This document shows, piece after piece, positions 29,890 through 38,075 of a stretch of DNA of 64,000 nucleotides; the stretch's first letter is position 1, and each line of letters starts with the position of its first letter. Made by a program: the position numbers and the translations under genes. The notes under the pieces were generated by a model. It saw only the letters and a list, made by a program, of their open reading frames with translations, was not told the origin of the DNA and searched no databases. The stretch comes from Pseudidiomarina aquimaris (GTDB lineage Bacteria > Pseudomonadota > Gammaproteobacteria > Enterobacterales > Alteromonadaceae), in the NCBI RefSeq assembly GCF_003987395.1, contig NZ_PIPT01000010.1, positions 54,180 to 118,179 on the forward strand, read 5' to 3'.

Positions 29890-30600
29890 ATGATCATTAA
29901 GGCACAAAGCCCAGCTGGGTTTGCAGAAGAATATATCGTTAAATCGATTTGGAATGGGCATTTCGCCCCGGGCACGATTTTGCCTGCAGAGCGCGAGTTA
30001 TCAGAACTTATTGGCGTCACCCGAACGACCTTACGTGAAGTCTTGCAACGCTTGGCGCGCGACGGTTGGTTGACTATTCAGCATGGCAAACCTACGCGGG
30101 TGAATAACTTCTGGGAAACTTCTGGCCTTAATATTCTCGAAACATTGGCACGCCTTGACGAAGACGGCATGCCACAGCTTGTGGACCAGCTATTGTCAGC
30201 ACGTACCAACATCAGTGCTATCTATATTCGCGGCGCTGTGCGCAATGCCCCCGATCGCGTCGCTGAGTTGTTAGAGGAAGCTGAAGGGTTAGAAGACTCG
30301 GCTGATGCATTTGCTGATTACGACTACCGCTTAAACCACGACCTTGCAATGGCCTCTGGAAATCCGATTTACGTGTTGGTGCTAAATGGCTTCAAAGGTT
30401 TGTACTCACGTATCGGTAACTTCTATTTCTCAAACCCTGAAGCACGCAAGCTTGCGCGCAAATACTACGCTGACTTGAAAGCTGTTGCGACCGAAGAAAA
30501 ACGTGACGAAGCAGCGCTGCTTGTGCGTGATTATGGCTACGCTTCAGGCCGCATCTGGCATAGCATGCGCGGAGACATTCCAGCCAACCTCGTAGAATGA
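29890..30600 (+). CDS. fadR: Fatty acid metabolism regulator FadR
   Basis: GntR-family regulator that releases DNA on binding long-chain acyl-CoA; represses fad genes and activates fabA/fabB in E. coli. The 236 residues show the N-terminal winged helix ([21 protein letters not shown], positions 35-55 in two parts: [11 protein letters not shown] and [10 protein letters not shown]; then [11 protein letters not shown]) and the all-helical acyl-CoA domain. The first 75 residues are nearly identical in pattern to E. coli FadR. A bidirectional terminator follows. Confidence 0.97.
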   Translation: MIIKAQSPAGFAEEYIVKSIWNGHFAPGTILPAERELSELIGVTRTTLREVLQRLARDGWLTIQHGKPTRVNNFWETSGLNILETLARLDEDGMPQLVDQLLSARTNISAIYIRGAVRNAPDRVAELLEEAEGLEDSADAFADYDYRLNHDLAMASGNPIYVLVLNGFKGLYSRIGNFYFSNPEARKLARKYYADLKAVATEEKRDEAALLVRDYGYASGRIWHSMRGDIPANLVE

Positions 30601-30607
30601 TGTAGAT

Positions 30608-30640
30608 AAAGAACCACCTCTGTAAAATGGTGGTTCTTTG
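30608..30640. terminator. Bidirectional terminator after fadR
   Basis: AAAGAACCACC (30608-30618) and GGTGGTTCTTT (30629-30639) form an 11-bp stem with A/T flanks on both sides, between fadR and a convergent minus-strand gene. Confidence 0.8.
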
Positions 30641-30654
30641 ATTGCGACTTTCTA

Positions 30655-31554
30655 CTACTCGGGAGTCACGATACACCGACTGCCCTCTGCATTACACTCC
30701 ATTGTCGTTTGTGAACCGATTAAGAATATAAGCAGACTTTGCATTCTCATGTAATTATAACTGCCAGCTCCCCCTGTAAATGAATATATGGTATCGCTTA
30801 CGTCATCTTCGGAATCTGGTATTAAGTTACCGTCAGAATCAACAGATGAATTCGACAAATAGGACATCGCCAGATAATCATCTTCTCGAAGAATGAGTGA
30901 ATTAGTTACAAATTGAGCGATTGAGCCGTCATCAAATTTAAAAATGATTCTTAACTGGAAGAGCTCAGCGGCATCGTCTAAACCCAAACTCTTTGTAATT
31001 GTATTTAGTAGCTTATTCAAGAAGTTGGATGTTTTATAAATGACCGAATTATCGAATTCATAAGTATAAAAGTAGTCGTACAGGTCGTGTTGTGCAGCAG
31101 GGGTATTTACAACGTCGTAAGCAGACTCAATAACTGTAGCTGGAACGTTTACTGGTATAACCGCGGTTCCTCCTCCGTATTCTGCTGCTAGAGCTAGATC
31201 TGACGAAGCCAATTCACTTTTTAATGATTGGAAATCGTTAAATAATTCCATTTCGGTTGTCGTTGGAGTCACATTTTGCCCACCCACGATTTGAAGAGAT
31301 GGTAATCCCGGCTCATAATTTCTGAGGACTACGTAGGAGCTTACTGAGTTAGAATGAAAGTCAACAACACGAAAATTCTGATAATCGGTCATGCTTGAGT
31401 CGACTGCGTTAACTATACTCTGTTCTCTTTGATAGCTACTGCATCCATTACAAACCACTGTTTCCTCGGTAGATGCGTAGACGTTATCGCTGAATAGTCC
31501 GAGTGCTGCGCTTATGGAAATTGCGGTCGATAAAATTATTTTTCTTAATGACAT
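30655..31554 (-). CDS. Exported protein of unknown function
   Basis: About 299 residues from ATG 31554. Residues 1-27 form a Sec signal peptide (MSLRKIILSTAISISAALG, cleaved after VYA). The mature protein has a CNGC motif near its N-terminus and two cysteines at the C-terminus (MECNAEGSRC), possible disulfide partners. DSDGNLIPDSEDD near residue 250 resembles a thrombospondin type-3 calcium loop. I recognise no family. The gene is clearly AT-richer than its neighbours, as is the next one, which suggests transfer. Convergent with fadR. Confidence 0.7.
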   Translation of the reverse strand: MSLRKIILSTAISISAALGLFSDNVYASTEETVVCNGCSSYQREQSIVNAVDSSMTDYQNFRVVDFHSNSVSSYVVLRNYEPGLPSLQIVGGQNVTPTTTEMELFNDFQSLKSELASSDLALAAEYGGGTAVIPVNVPATVIESAYDVVNTPAAQHDLYDYFYTYEFDNSVIYKTSNFLNKLLNTITKSLGLDDAAELFQLRIIFKFDDGSIAQFVTNSLILREDDYLAMSYLSNSSVDSDGNLIPDSEDDVSDTIYSFTGGAGSYNYMRMQSLLIFLIGSQTTMECNAEGSRCIVTPE

Positions 31555-31635
31555 ATTAAACCTTTTTTGTCTTGAAAATTGATAGAAAATAAACTTTAAT
31601 AACAAAAAAGCAAAAAAAAACAAGGGGTTATTAGC

Positions 31636-32283
31636 GTGCCTGTAGCGATTGCAAGCGAAAGAAGAGCGATGTTTGGAGTGATTCTTGCACCTTTGGCAAT
31701 AGTCATTTTTGTAATACTCAACTATAAGGTTTTTGGTTATTTTCCGCCATTTATCCGTACGTTTGAAAATTACCCTTACTTATTGGTTGGAACACTTAGT
31801 ATTGGATTTGGAATAATTGAAGGTACGGTTTGGTATTTGTTTGCAAAGTCTGAAGCAAATAACAATGGCGCATCAGGCAAGCTGATACAGAGGGTAGTAA
31901 TATCTTATGTCGCGGTAACTTTAGCTGCTTTCAGTTGGTTTGGAGCAATTTTATTCATTGGTACGTCGGGCGTAAAATTTGGTCAGGAGTTTTGGAAATT
32001 TAGCATTGATTCTTTCATGCTCTACACATGGGCGATTTTATTTTTAATAAGGTGGGGCATCCAAATTTTCATGTCCTTCGTCATGATAAAGTTTGGTAGG
32101 AGTGGCTCTTGGGTTCGACTCATTGGTTTTCTTTGTCTCGGTACAGCGATCACCTATCTCAGTATCTTTTTGATGCCTATAGGCGCATATATTGGAACAC
32201 CTTTACTGCTGCTAGCACTATGTAGATATTTTATGCTAGATAAGAAAAAACTATCTGCTTGCAACAACTCTGTTTCCTACTAA
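31636..32283 (+). CDS. Integral membrane protein of unknown function
   Basis: A 215-residue protein with about six hydrophobic helices and no recognised domain. GTG 31636 or ATG 31669 (start MFGVILAPL) could initiate; neither has a strong ribosome site. It is divergent from the AT-rich exported protein and shares its base composition. No function can be assigned. Confidence 0.65.
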   Translation: MPVAIASERRAMFGVILAPLAIVIFVILNYKVFGYFPPFIRTFENYPYLLVGTLSIGFGIIEGTVWYLFAKSEANNNGASGKLIQRVVISYVAVTLAAFSWFGAILFIGTSGVKFGQEFWKFSIDSFMLYTWAILFLIRWGIQIFMSFVMIKFGRSGSWVRLIGFLCLGTAITYLSIFLMPIGAYIGTPLLLLALCRYFMLDKKKLSACNNSVSY

Positions 32284-32290
32284 CCCATAA

Positions 32291-32320
32291 AAAAGCCCGC
32301 TTTACGAAGCGGGCTTTTCT
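32291..32320. terminator. Bidirectional terminator between orphan gene and sodB
   Basis: AAGCCCGCTT (32293-32302) and AAGCGGGCTT (32307-32316) form a perfect 10-bp stem, with an A run on one side and TTTCTTTT-type tract on the other, serving both convergent genes. Confidence 0.88.
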
Positions 32321-32347
32321 TTTCAGCAAAAAATATTGCTACGCGAT

Positions 32348-32929
32348 TTAAGCGAAGTTTTTCGCTACGAAGTCCCAGTTCACCAAGTTCCAGAATGCGC
32401 TCAAGTAGTTAGGGCGCGCATTGCGGTAATCGATGTAGTAAGCGTGTTCCCACACATCTACCGTCATGATTGGTGTTACTGATTCATCAGTCAGAGGAGT
32501 TTCAGCGTTGCTGGTGTTGACGATAGCAACAGAGCCATCAGCTTTTTTCACCAACCAAGTCCAACCAGAACCGAAGTTACCGGCTGCTTGTGCGTTGAAC
32601 TCTTCTTTGAATTTGTCGAAAGAACCGAACGCAGAGTTGATAGCGTCAGCTAGTGCACCAGTTGGCTCGCCACCGCCATTTGGGCTTAAGCAATGCCAGT
32701 AGAACGTGTGGTTCCAAACTTGCGCAGCGTTGTTGAATACGCCACCTGAAGAAGACTTGATGATCTCTTCAAGTGATTTGCTTTCCATGTCGGTGCCTTT
32801 CACAGCATCGTTAAGCTTGGTTACGTAAGCGTTGTGGTGCTTACCGTAATGGTACTCAAGCGTCTCTGCAGAGATATGCGGTTCTAGTGCATTTTTTTCA
32901 TAAGGTAATGCTGGTAATTCAAATGCCAT
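32348..32929 (-). CDS. sodB: Iron superoxide dismutase
   Basis: Cytoplasmic dismutase, 193 residues. Metal ligands are H27 in YHYGKHH, H in [10 protein letters not shown] (near 74) and D/H in [16 protein letters not shown] (near 157 and 161). The [14 protein letters not shown] context with Q in [10 protein letters not shown] region and close match to E. coli SodB indicate iron rather than manganese. ATG 32929 ([10 protein letters not shown]) has GGAGAG 7 bp upstream; an in-frame ATG 15 bp earlier is less likely. Confidence 0.96.
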   Translation of the reverse strand: MAFELPALPYEKNALEPHISAETLEYHYGKHHNAYVTKLNDAVKGTDMESKSLEEIIKSSSGGVFNNAAQVWNHTFYWHCLSPNGGGEPTGALADAINSAFGSFDKFKEEFNAQAAGNFGSGWTWLVKKADGSVAIVNTSNAETPLTDESVTPIMTVDVWEHAYYIDYRNARPNYLSAFWNLVNWDFVAKNFA

Positions 32930-33193
32930 GTCTAGACTCTCCATTCATTGTTCTTGTGAATTTATTGAATTCGCTCTCATTTTACCATTGAAAACGAATC
33001 TTGCAGACTCAATATACTCAGATTGAGGCAGAAAAGATTATTTCAAGGGTAGTAGGCAATTATTTAATTGTCATTACAAAGGCCAATCGTCGGGTTGATA
33101 TACTGCATTTGCCTGGTTGACTATGTTAAACTTGCTGTCTTGAAAACATGATCCGGCATTGCCGAGAATGCCTATTGAAGTGAGGATGAAAGC

Positions 33194-33532
33194 ATGGAAA
33201 CTGTAGAGAAAATTAAGCAGCAGATCGCTGAAAACCCGATTCTGTTGTATATGAAAGGCTCACCAAAATTACCAAGCTGTGGTTTTTCATCACAGGCTTC
33301 ACAAGCATTGATGAGCTGCGGCCAGGCATTTGCCTATGTCGACATTCTACAGAATCCTGATATCCGCGCAGAACTGCCTAACTATGCAGACTGGCCGACA
33401 TTCCCGCAATTGTGGGTAGAGGGTGAGCTTATTGGTGGTTGTGATATCATTCTTGAAATGTTCCAGAAGGGTGAACTGCAAGAACTTATTAATGAAGTTG
33501 CAGAGCGTCATCCTGCACCTTCTGAAGAGTAA
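33194..33532 (+). CDS. grxD: Monothiol glutaredoxin, Grx4 family
   Basis: A 112-residue CGFS-type glutaredoxin that binds or transfers [2Fe-2S] clusters with glutathione. The active site CGFS is at 29-32 (KLPSCGFSSQA), preceded by KGSP; WPTFPQLWVEGELIGGCDI is the glutathione-binding part. It stands between sodB and a peroxiredoxin gene, 52 bp before the latter, in an oxidative-stress neighbourhood. Confidence 0.96.
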   Translation: METVEKIKQQIAENPILLYMKGSPKLPSCGFSSQASQALMSCGQAFAYVDILQNPDIRAELPNYADWPTFPQLWVEGELIGGCDIILEMFQKGELQELINEVAERHPAPSEE

Positions 33533-33584
33533 AACTTTTAACGTTAAATTCTTTTAGTTAAAGCAACAAAAATGGAGAGTTAAC

Positions 33585-34190
33585 ATGGGTGTATTAGTAG
33601 GCCGTAAAGCTCCTAATTTCACTGCAGCAGCAGTTTTGGGAACTGGTGAAATCGTTGAAGACTTCAACTTGCATGAGCAAATCAAAGGTAAGAAAGCGGT
33701 TGTTTTCTTTTATCCACTTGATTTCACTTTCGTGTGCCCATCTGAGTTGATCGCGTTTGATCACCGCTTAGAAGAGTTCAAAAAGCGTGGCGTAGAAGTA
33801 ATCGGTGTTTCTATCGATTCACAATTCACGCACAACGCATGGCGTAACACTGCTGAAGCTGACGGCGGTATCGGTGAAGTGAAATACCCACTGGTTGCTG
33901 ACGTGAAGCACACTATCTGTAAGTCTTACGACGTTGAGCACCCAGAAGCAGGCGTTGCTTTCCGTGCGTCATTCTTGATCGACGAAGACGGCGTTGTTCG
34001 TCACCAAATCGTGAACGACCTACCATTAGGCCGTAACATCGACGAAATGATTCGTTTGGTTGACGCGTTGAACTTCCACCAGAAGCACGGCGACGTATGC
34101 CCAGCTGGTTGGAAAGAAGGCGACGAAGGTATGAAAGCTGACGCTAAAGGCGTAGCTGATTATCTTTCTAAAAACGCAGGTAAGCTGTAA
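33585..34190 (+). CDS. Typical 2-Cys peroxiredoxin (AhpC/TSA)
   Basis: Reduces peroxides in the cytoplasm. The peroxidatic cysteine is in DFTFVCPSE (near residue 49) and the resolving cysteine in GDVCPAGW (near 170). The GGIG motif near 100 resembles the GGLG of overoxidation-sensitive enzymes, though a C-terminal YF motif is absent. 201 residues. A strong terminator follows. The reductant cannot be told; no ahpF is nearby. Confidence 0.94.
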   Translation: MGVLVGRKAPNFTAAAVLGTGEIVEDFNLHEQIKGKKAVVFFYPLDFTFVCPSELIAFDHRLEEFKKRGVEVIGVSIDSQFTHNAWRNTAEADGGIGEVKYPLVADVKHTICKSYDVEHPEAGVAFRASFLIDEDGVVRHQIVNDLPLGRNIDEMIRLVDALNFHQKHGDVCPAGWKEGDEGMKADAKGVADYLSKNAGKL

Positions 34191-34244
34191 AGACGAAGAG
34201 CGTTGTTAGCTATTTGCTATTCGCTGTTTGTTTGAATAATGAAG

Positions 34245-34270
34245 GGCCGCCCAGATGGGCGGCCTTTTTT
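34245..34270 (+). terminator. Intrinsic terminator of peroxiredoxin gene
   Basis: GGCCGCCC (34245-34252) and GGGCGGCC (34257-34264) with loop AGAT, followed by six T. Confidence 0.93.
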
Positions 34271-34292
34271 GTTGGCTAAAACAAAATAATGG

Positions 34293-34305
34293 TGTACATT
34301 GTACA
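34293..34305. promoter_or_regulatory. Candidate operator of the toxin-antitoxin pair
   Basis: TGTAC-ATT-GTACA is a perfect inverted repeat about 25 bp before the toxin gene, flanked by ATAATG and ATTAT. Type II antitoxins normally repress their own promoter from such a site; assignment is by position. Confidence 0.5.
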
Positions 34306-34328
34306 TTATCTATTAAAGGGAAATGGTT

Positions 34329-34664
34329 ATGTGTCACGGAATGACATTTATTGAGACTTCGGTGTTTACGAGGCAGATCAAAGAACTAGCATCGGATGAT
34401 GATCTCAGGCGGTTACAAGAAGTGCTTATTGCTTTGCCAACTGCTGGGGCTGTAATCCCGGGTACGGGTGGGCTTCGGAAAATTAGAGTGGCGTTAGGCG
34501 CTCGAGGTAAGCGGGGAGGCGTTAGAGTTATCTATTACCTCGCGGATCGCGACTTTGTTTATCTGCTTTTAGCGTACGCGAAATGTGTGAAAGAAAACTT
34601 AAACGAAGCGGAGAAATCCGTCCTCAAGTCGCTGGCAAAACAATTGAAGGAGGCCCATCGGTGA
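34329..34664 (+). CDS. higB: HigB/RelE-type toxin
   Basis: About 111 residues of the RelE/ParE superfamily, closest in pattern to HigB-2 ribosome-dependent mRNA interferases: GTGGLRKIRVALGARGKRGG and RVIYYLADRDFVYLLLAYAK are the family core (about 47-85). ATG 34329 has AAAGGG 8 bp upstream; ATG 34323 or 34341 are alternatives. The toxin gene comes first and the antitoxin second, the Hig order, with coupling through a 4-bp overlap. Confidence 0.88.
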   Translation: MCHGMTFIETSVFTRQIKELASDDDLRRLQEVLIALPTAGAVIPGTGGLRKIRVALGARGKRGGVRVIYYLADRDFVYLLLAYAKCVKENLNEAEKSVLKSLAKQLKEAHR

Positions 34665-34960
34665 ATATGTTTGATGATTTAAAATCTTCGTTGGAAGAGG
34701 CTGTCGAAATAAGCAAAGGTGACGTTAAGGCTTCGCGTCAGGCAAACTATAAAATAGCTGATGTAAAAGCGATTCGCAGTCAATTACAGGTTTCGCAAGT
34801 TGATTTTGCGCATGCGCTGGGAATGAGTGTTGATACGGTTAAAAGTTGGGAGTCGAAGCGGCGTAATCCCACAGGGCTTGCCGCTAAGGTACTTTTGACT
34901 ATTGAGGAGGAGCCTATTCTTTATCACGCGTTAGCTCAGCAATCATTGGATAAAGCGTAG
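34661..34960 (+). CDS. higA: HigA-type antitoxin (XRE family)
   Basis: A protein of 99 residues with a helix-turn-helix at about residues 40-75 (IRSQLQVSQVDFAHALGMS, then VDTVKSWESKRRNPTG). GTG 34661 is preferred: AAGGAGG lies 7 bp upstream and it overlaps the toxin stop; ATG 34667 is 13 bp from that site. It should bind the toxin and the promoter. Its end overlaps the convergent racemase gene by 25 bp. Confidence 0.88.
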   Translation: MNMFDDLKSSLEEAVEISKGDVKASRQANYKIADVKAIRSQLQVSQVDFAHALGMSVDTVKSWESKRRNPTGLAAKVLLTIEEEPILYHALAQQSLDKA

Positions 34961-35643
34961 GTGACGGCGGCGTTGGCGTGTAATTCGGTGGTGTCGTAGA
35001 GTGGTACTGTTGTATCTGTGGGCTTGATGAGCATGCCGATTTCGGTGCAGCCGAGAATGACCGCTTGCGCGCCTTGTTGATGCAAGTCGTCGATGATGTC
35101 GAGATAGGCTTGCTTTGACGCTGGTTTGGTCACGCCCAAGCATAATTCTTTGAAAATCACTTCATGTACTGTATTTCTTTGGCTTTCGTTGGGCGCGAGC
35201 ACGTTGACGCCTTGTGCTTCGAGGCGTTCGCGGTAAAAAGCTTGTTCCATGGTGAATTTGGTGCCGAGTAGTCCAACGGTGGTAATGCCATCGGCTTTTA
35301 ATGCGTCAGCGGCTGCATCGACGATATGCAATAGCGGAATAGTTACAGCTTTCTGTACCTCTGGAGCGACTTTGTGCATGGTATTGGTACAAATAAGCAT
35401 AAAGTCGGCGCCGGCGGCCTCGAGTGATTGAGCTGCTTTAACCAAGATATCTGCGGTGCCTTGCCAATCGCCTTGATGTTGAAGTGGCTCGATTTCAGCG
35501 AAGTCGACACTGTTGAGAAGAACCTTTGCGGAGTGCAAGCCTCCCAAACGGTCACGAACCCCCTCATTGAGAAGTCGATAGTAAGTTTGTGTGGACTCCC
35601 AACTCATACCACCGATTAAACCGATTGTTTTCATCTTGCTCAA
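34936..35643 (-). CDS. Aspartate/glutamate racemase family protein
   Basis: A 235-residue two-domain amino-acid racemase of the cofactor-independent family (YgeA/aspartate racemase branch). Start IGLIGGMSWEST, first catalytic cysteine in LICTNTMHK (near 85) and second in ILGCTEIGML (near 197) are present. ATG 35634 (MKTIGLIGG) may be the true start. The substrate amino acid is unknown. Convergent with higA. Confidence 0.9.
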   Translation of the reverse strand: MSKMKTIGLIGGMSWESTQTYYRLLNEGVRDRLGGLHSAKVLLNSVDFAEIEPLQHQGDWQGTADILVKAAQSLEAAGADFMLICTNTMHKVAPEVQKAVTIPLLHIVDAAADALKADGITTVGLLGTKFTMEQAFYRERLEAQGVNVLAPNESQRNTVHEVIFKELCLGVTKPASKQAYLDIIDDLHQQGAQAVILGCTEIGMLIKPTDTTVPLYDTTELHANAAVTYALSNDC

Positions 35644-35723
35644 ATACCTTGTTCTGGTTACATTGCCTCAGCTTAGGGCGCACTTGTTGCGATTGCAATC
35701 GCCATCAAAATAAGGAGAGTTCA

Positions 35724-36242
35724 TTGTTAGTTCCATTGCAAAGAGACGACTACGCGTTGGTGTCAGGCTGGTTAGCGGACCCTGAAGATCACTTCAAGGT
35801 GTGTGGTAATGCTTTTAGTTACCCATTGAAACGTGAGGTGTTTGAACTCTTTTTTGTCGAAAGCGGGGGTGATCCTGATGTGCGCTTGTGTTTCAAATAC
35901 TGTGTCGATGGTAAGGCGGTGGGAATGGTGCATTTCACGCGCATCGACCGCAAAAACGACTTTGGTCATATCGGCGTGGCGATGGTGAACCCTCAGCTAC
36001 GCTCGGCAGGGCATGGAAAAGCGATGTTTAGTGCCATACTCAAGCTGGGTTTTGAAGAGCTGAACTTTCATCGTATTGACTTAAATGTATTTGAGTCAAA
36101 TGACCGAGCTCTGCGCTTCTATCGTGAGGCCTTTGGTTTTCAAGTCGAGGGACTCGCGCGCGACACCATCAAAAAGGATGGCGAATATCAGGGCTGGTAT
36201 ACCTTGAGCCTACTCAAGCCTGAATGGGACGCTCGACAATGA
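35724..36242 (+). CDS. GNAT family N-acetyltransferase
   Basis: A 172-residue GNAT protein of the RimJ/RimL-like type; acetyl-CoA site in NPQLRSAGHGKAMF and the C-terminal FYREAFGFQVEG motif. TTG 35724 is preferred because AAGGAG lies 6 bp upstream; the frame extends to 35589 but that part is non-homologous and runs antisense into the racemase start. Overlaps the next acetyltransferase by ATGA. Substrate unknown. Confidence 0.85.
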   Translation: MLVPLQRDDYALVSGWLADPEDHFKVCGNAFSYPLKREVFELFFVESGGDPDVRLCFKYCVDGKAVGMVHFTRIDRKNDFGHIGVAMVNPQLRSAGHGKAMFSAILKLGFEELNFHRIDLNVFESNDRALRFYREAFGFQVEGLARDTIKKDGEYQGWYTLSLLKPEWDARQ

Positions 36243-36697
36243 CGGATGTGAGCCTGCGTAGATTTCGCGATACTGATGCGGACGCACTGCGCAGCCTATT
36301 AACCGAAACCGTGCGACAGATAAACCAGCGTGATTACACAGCGGCGCAAATTGCCGCGTGGGCACCGGAAGATTACGATCGCCAAGCATGGCTTAAACGC
36401 TTGCAGCAAAACCAACCAATTATTGCCGAAGTAGACGGTGTGATCGCAGGCTTTGCCGATGTGCAAGCTGACGGCTATATCGACCATTTCTTCTGCAGCG
36501 CAGCTAAGCGAGGTCAAGGCGTTGGACGCGCGCTGATGGAACATCTACTCGCCCATGAGTATCCACGTTTTTATGCCAACGTAAGCATCACCGCACGGCC
36601 TTTCTTTGAGCGTTTCGGCTTTCGCTTAGTGCGGGAACAGCAAGTTCTGATTCGTGGCGAAACGTTAACCAACTACCTCATGGAAAAATTACTCTGA
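36239..36697 (+). CDS. GNAT family N-acetyltransferase
   Basis: A 152-residue GNAT protein with the acetyl-CoA loop AAKRGQGVGRALMEHLL (near 83-99) and FFERFGFRLVREQ. It matches the YafP-like group by its VRQINQRDYTAAQIAAWAP beginning. It starts at ATG 36239 overlapping the previous stop. Substrate unknown; YafP-type roles in stress are only family suggestion. Confidence 0.86.
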   Translation: MTDVSLRRFRDTDADALRSLLTETVRQINQRDYTAAQIAAWAPEDYDRQAWLKRLQQNQPIIAEVDGVIAGFADVQADGYIDHFFCSAAKRGQGVGRALMEHLLAHEYPRFYANVSITARPFFERFGFRLVREQQVLIRGETLTNYLMEKLL

Positions 36698-37036
36698 CCA
36701 AATCGCATATTCGTTGCCACTTGGGCAAGTGAAATGAAAACGGCGGCCGCCGGGGAATTCAAATATGGGTTTGATCACGGTGCCGCCAGCTTGTTCTACC
36801 TGTTGTTGGGCTTGCTCGAGCTCAGTGCTGTACAGCACTACCAGTGCGCTGCCGTTGGCGGTCGTGGCTTTAAGTTCGGAGCGGTAAAAGCCGCCATCAA
36901 GACCAGCGCCTTGAATCGCTGCGTAATCAGGACCGTAGTCGACAAAATTCCAGTTAAAGGCGTCACTGAAGAACTTTTTCGTAGCTTCGATGTTTGTTGC
37001 TGGTAGCTCAACGTAATTAATTGATACACTAGCCAT
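36689..37036 (-). CDS. VOC family (glyoxalase-fold) protein
   Basis: A 115-residue single VOC domain: INYVELPATNIEATKKFFSDAFNW at the start (seen as NYVELPA and KKFFSDAF), GLDGGFYR and FEFPGGRRFHFTCPSGNEYAIW at the end. It is convergent with the acetyltransferase gene, sharing 9 bp. Such small proteins include dioxygenases, glyoxalases and resistance proteins; no specific role is visible. Confidence 0.88.
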   Translation of the reverse strand: MASVSINYVELPATNIEATKKFFSDAFNWNFVDYGPDYAAIQGAGLDGGFYRSELKATTANGSALVVLYSTELEQAQQQVEQAGGTVIKPIFEFPGGRRFHFTCPSGNEYAIWSE

Positions 37037-37118
37037 CCGGTTGTATTCCTTTTAGCGTTCGTTAATAGCCTGAGTATAGCCGTGGACTTCGATTAATTGC
37101 AGCACACACAGAGGTTTT

Positions 37119-38051
37119 ATGCCTGAGTCGGCAGGAAAACGCTTAAATAAGTTTATCAGCGAAAGTGGTTTTTGCTCGCGACGCGAAGCGGATCGCTTTA
37201 TTGAACAGGGTGCCGTTACTATTAATGGCAAGCCTGGGGTACTGGGCGATCAAGTGATGCCTGGTGACGAGGTAAAGGTTAATGGCCGTAATATCAAGCC
37301 TACCGATAAAGAGAAATTTGTCTTTATTGCGCTGAACAAACCCGTCGGTATTGTCAGTACCACAGACTCTGCTGAGCCCAAAAACATGGTCGATTTTGTC
37401 GGCCATAAAAGCCGCATTTTTCCGATCGGACGTCTTGATAAAGACTCATCGGGTCTGATTTTTCTGACCAGTAACGGTGATCTCGTCAATAAAATCTTGC
37501 GCGCCGGCAATAAGCACGAAAAAGAGTATGTGGTGACGGTGGATCGGCCTATTACGCCTGAGTTTATTAAAGGTATGGCCGGTGGCGTACCGATTTTGGG
37601 CACCAAAACGAAAAAGTGTAAGGTGCGCCAAGAGTCGCAATTTACCTTCCGAATGATATTGATCGAAGGCATGAACCGACAGATCCGTCGCATGTGTGAA
37701 TACTTTGGCTATGAGGTGCGTAAGCTCGAGCGCGTGCGAATCATGAATGTGACGCTAGGGCGCTTGCAACCTGGCCAGTGGCGCAATCTGACGGATAGAG
37801 AGATGGCTGAATTGATGAAGTCGATTGAGAACTCGTCGTCGGAAGCGCCAGAAGGGCATCGGCGCCGCAAGCCACCACAGCGTGTTAAAGAAAAAGTCGG
37901 CCAAGGTGGTCTGAAACCTGCGCCCCGTGGTAAACGAGCTGAAGGCAAGGCGGGCGAGTCGCCGTGGTCACAGTCGCGCCATGCGAAAAAGCCAGAAGAA
38001 ACAGGCGCAAGGCGCCGTAAGTTAAAGCTTAATAAGCCCGCCGACGATTAA
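37119..38051 (+). CDS. rluF: 23S rRNA pseudouridine synthase RluF
   Basis: RluF modifies U2604 of 23S rRNA in E. coli. The 310 residues begin with an S4 RNA-binding domain ([20 protein letters not shown], about 8-60), followed by the RsuA-type catalytic domain with the catalytic Asp in [12 protein letters not shown] (near 109) and [15 protein letters not shown]. The last 65 residues are a basic, Arg/Lys/Pro-rich tail. RluF rather than RluB/RluE is judged from overall length and the [16 protein letters not shown] context. Confidence 0.9.
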   Translation: MPESAGKRLNKFISESGFCSRREADRFIEQGAVTINGKPGVLGDQVMPGDEVKVNGRNIKPTDKEKFVFIALNKPVGIVSTTDSAEPKNMVDFVGHKSRIFPIGRLDKDSSGLIFLTSNGDLVNKILRAGNKHEKEYVVTVDRPITPEFIKGMAGGVPILGTKTKKCKVRQESQFTFRMILIEGMNRQIRRMCEYFGYEVRKLERVRIMNVTLGRLQPGQWRNLTDREMAELMKSIENSSSEAPEGHRRRKPPQRVKEKVGQGGLKPAPRGKRAEGKAGESPWSQSRHAKKPEETGARRRKLKLNKPADD

Positions 38052-38057
38052 TGAAAA

Positions 38058-38075
38058 GGGCGTTTTATAACGCCC
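38058..38075 (-). terminator. Terminator overlapping the dbpA stop codon
   Basis: GGGCGTT (38058-38064) and AACGCCC (38069-38075) form a 7-bp stem; on the minus strand it is followed by TTTTC. The dbpA TAA lies in the loop. It also sits 7 bp after the rluF stop. Confidence 0.75.

Noticed and set aside
35589..35723. N-terminal 45-codon extension of the first GNAT gene.
   Set aside because: It is antisense to the racemase start and outside the GNAT fold; TTG 35724 has a good ribosome site.
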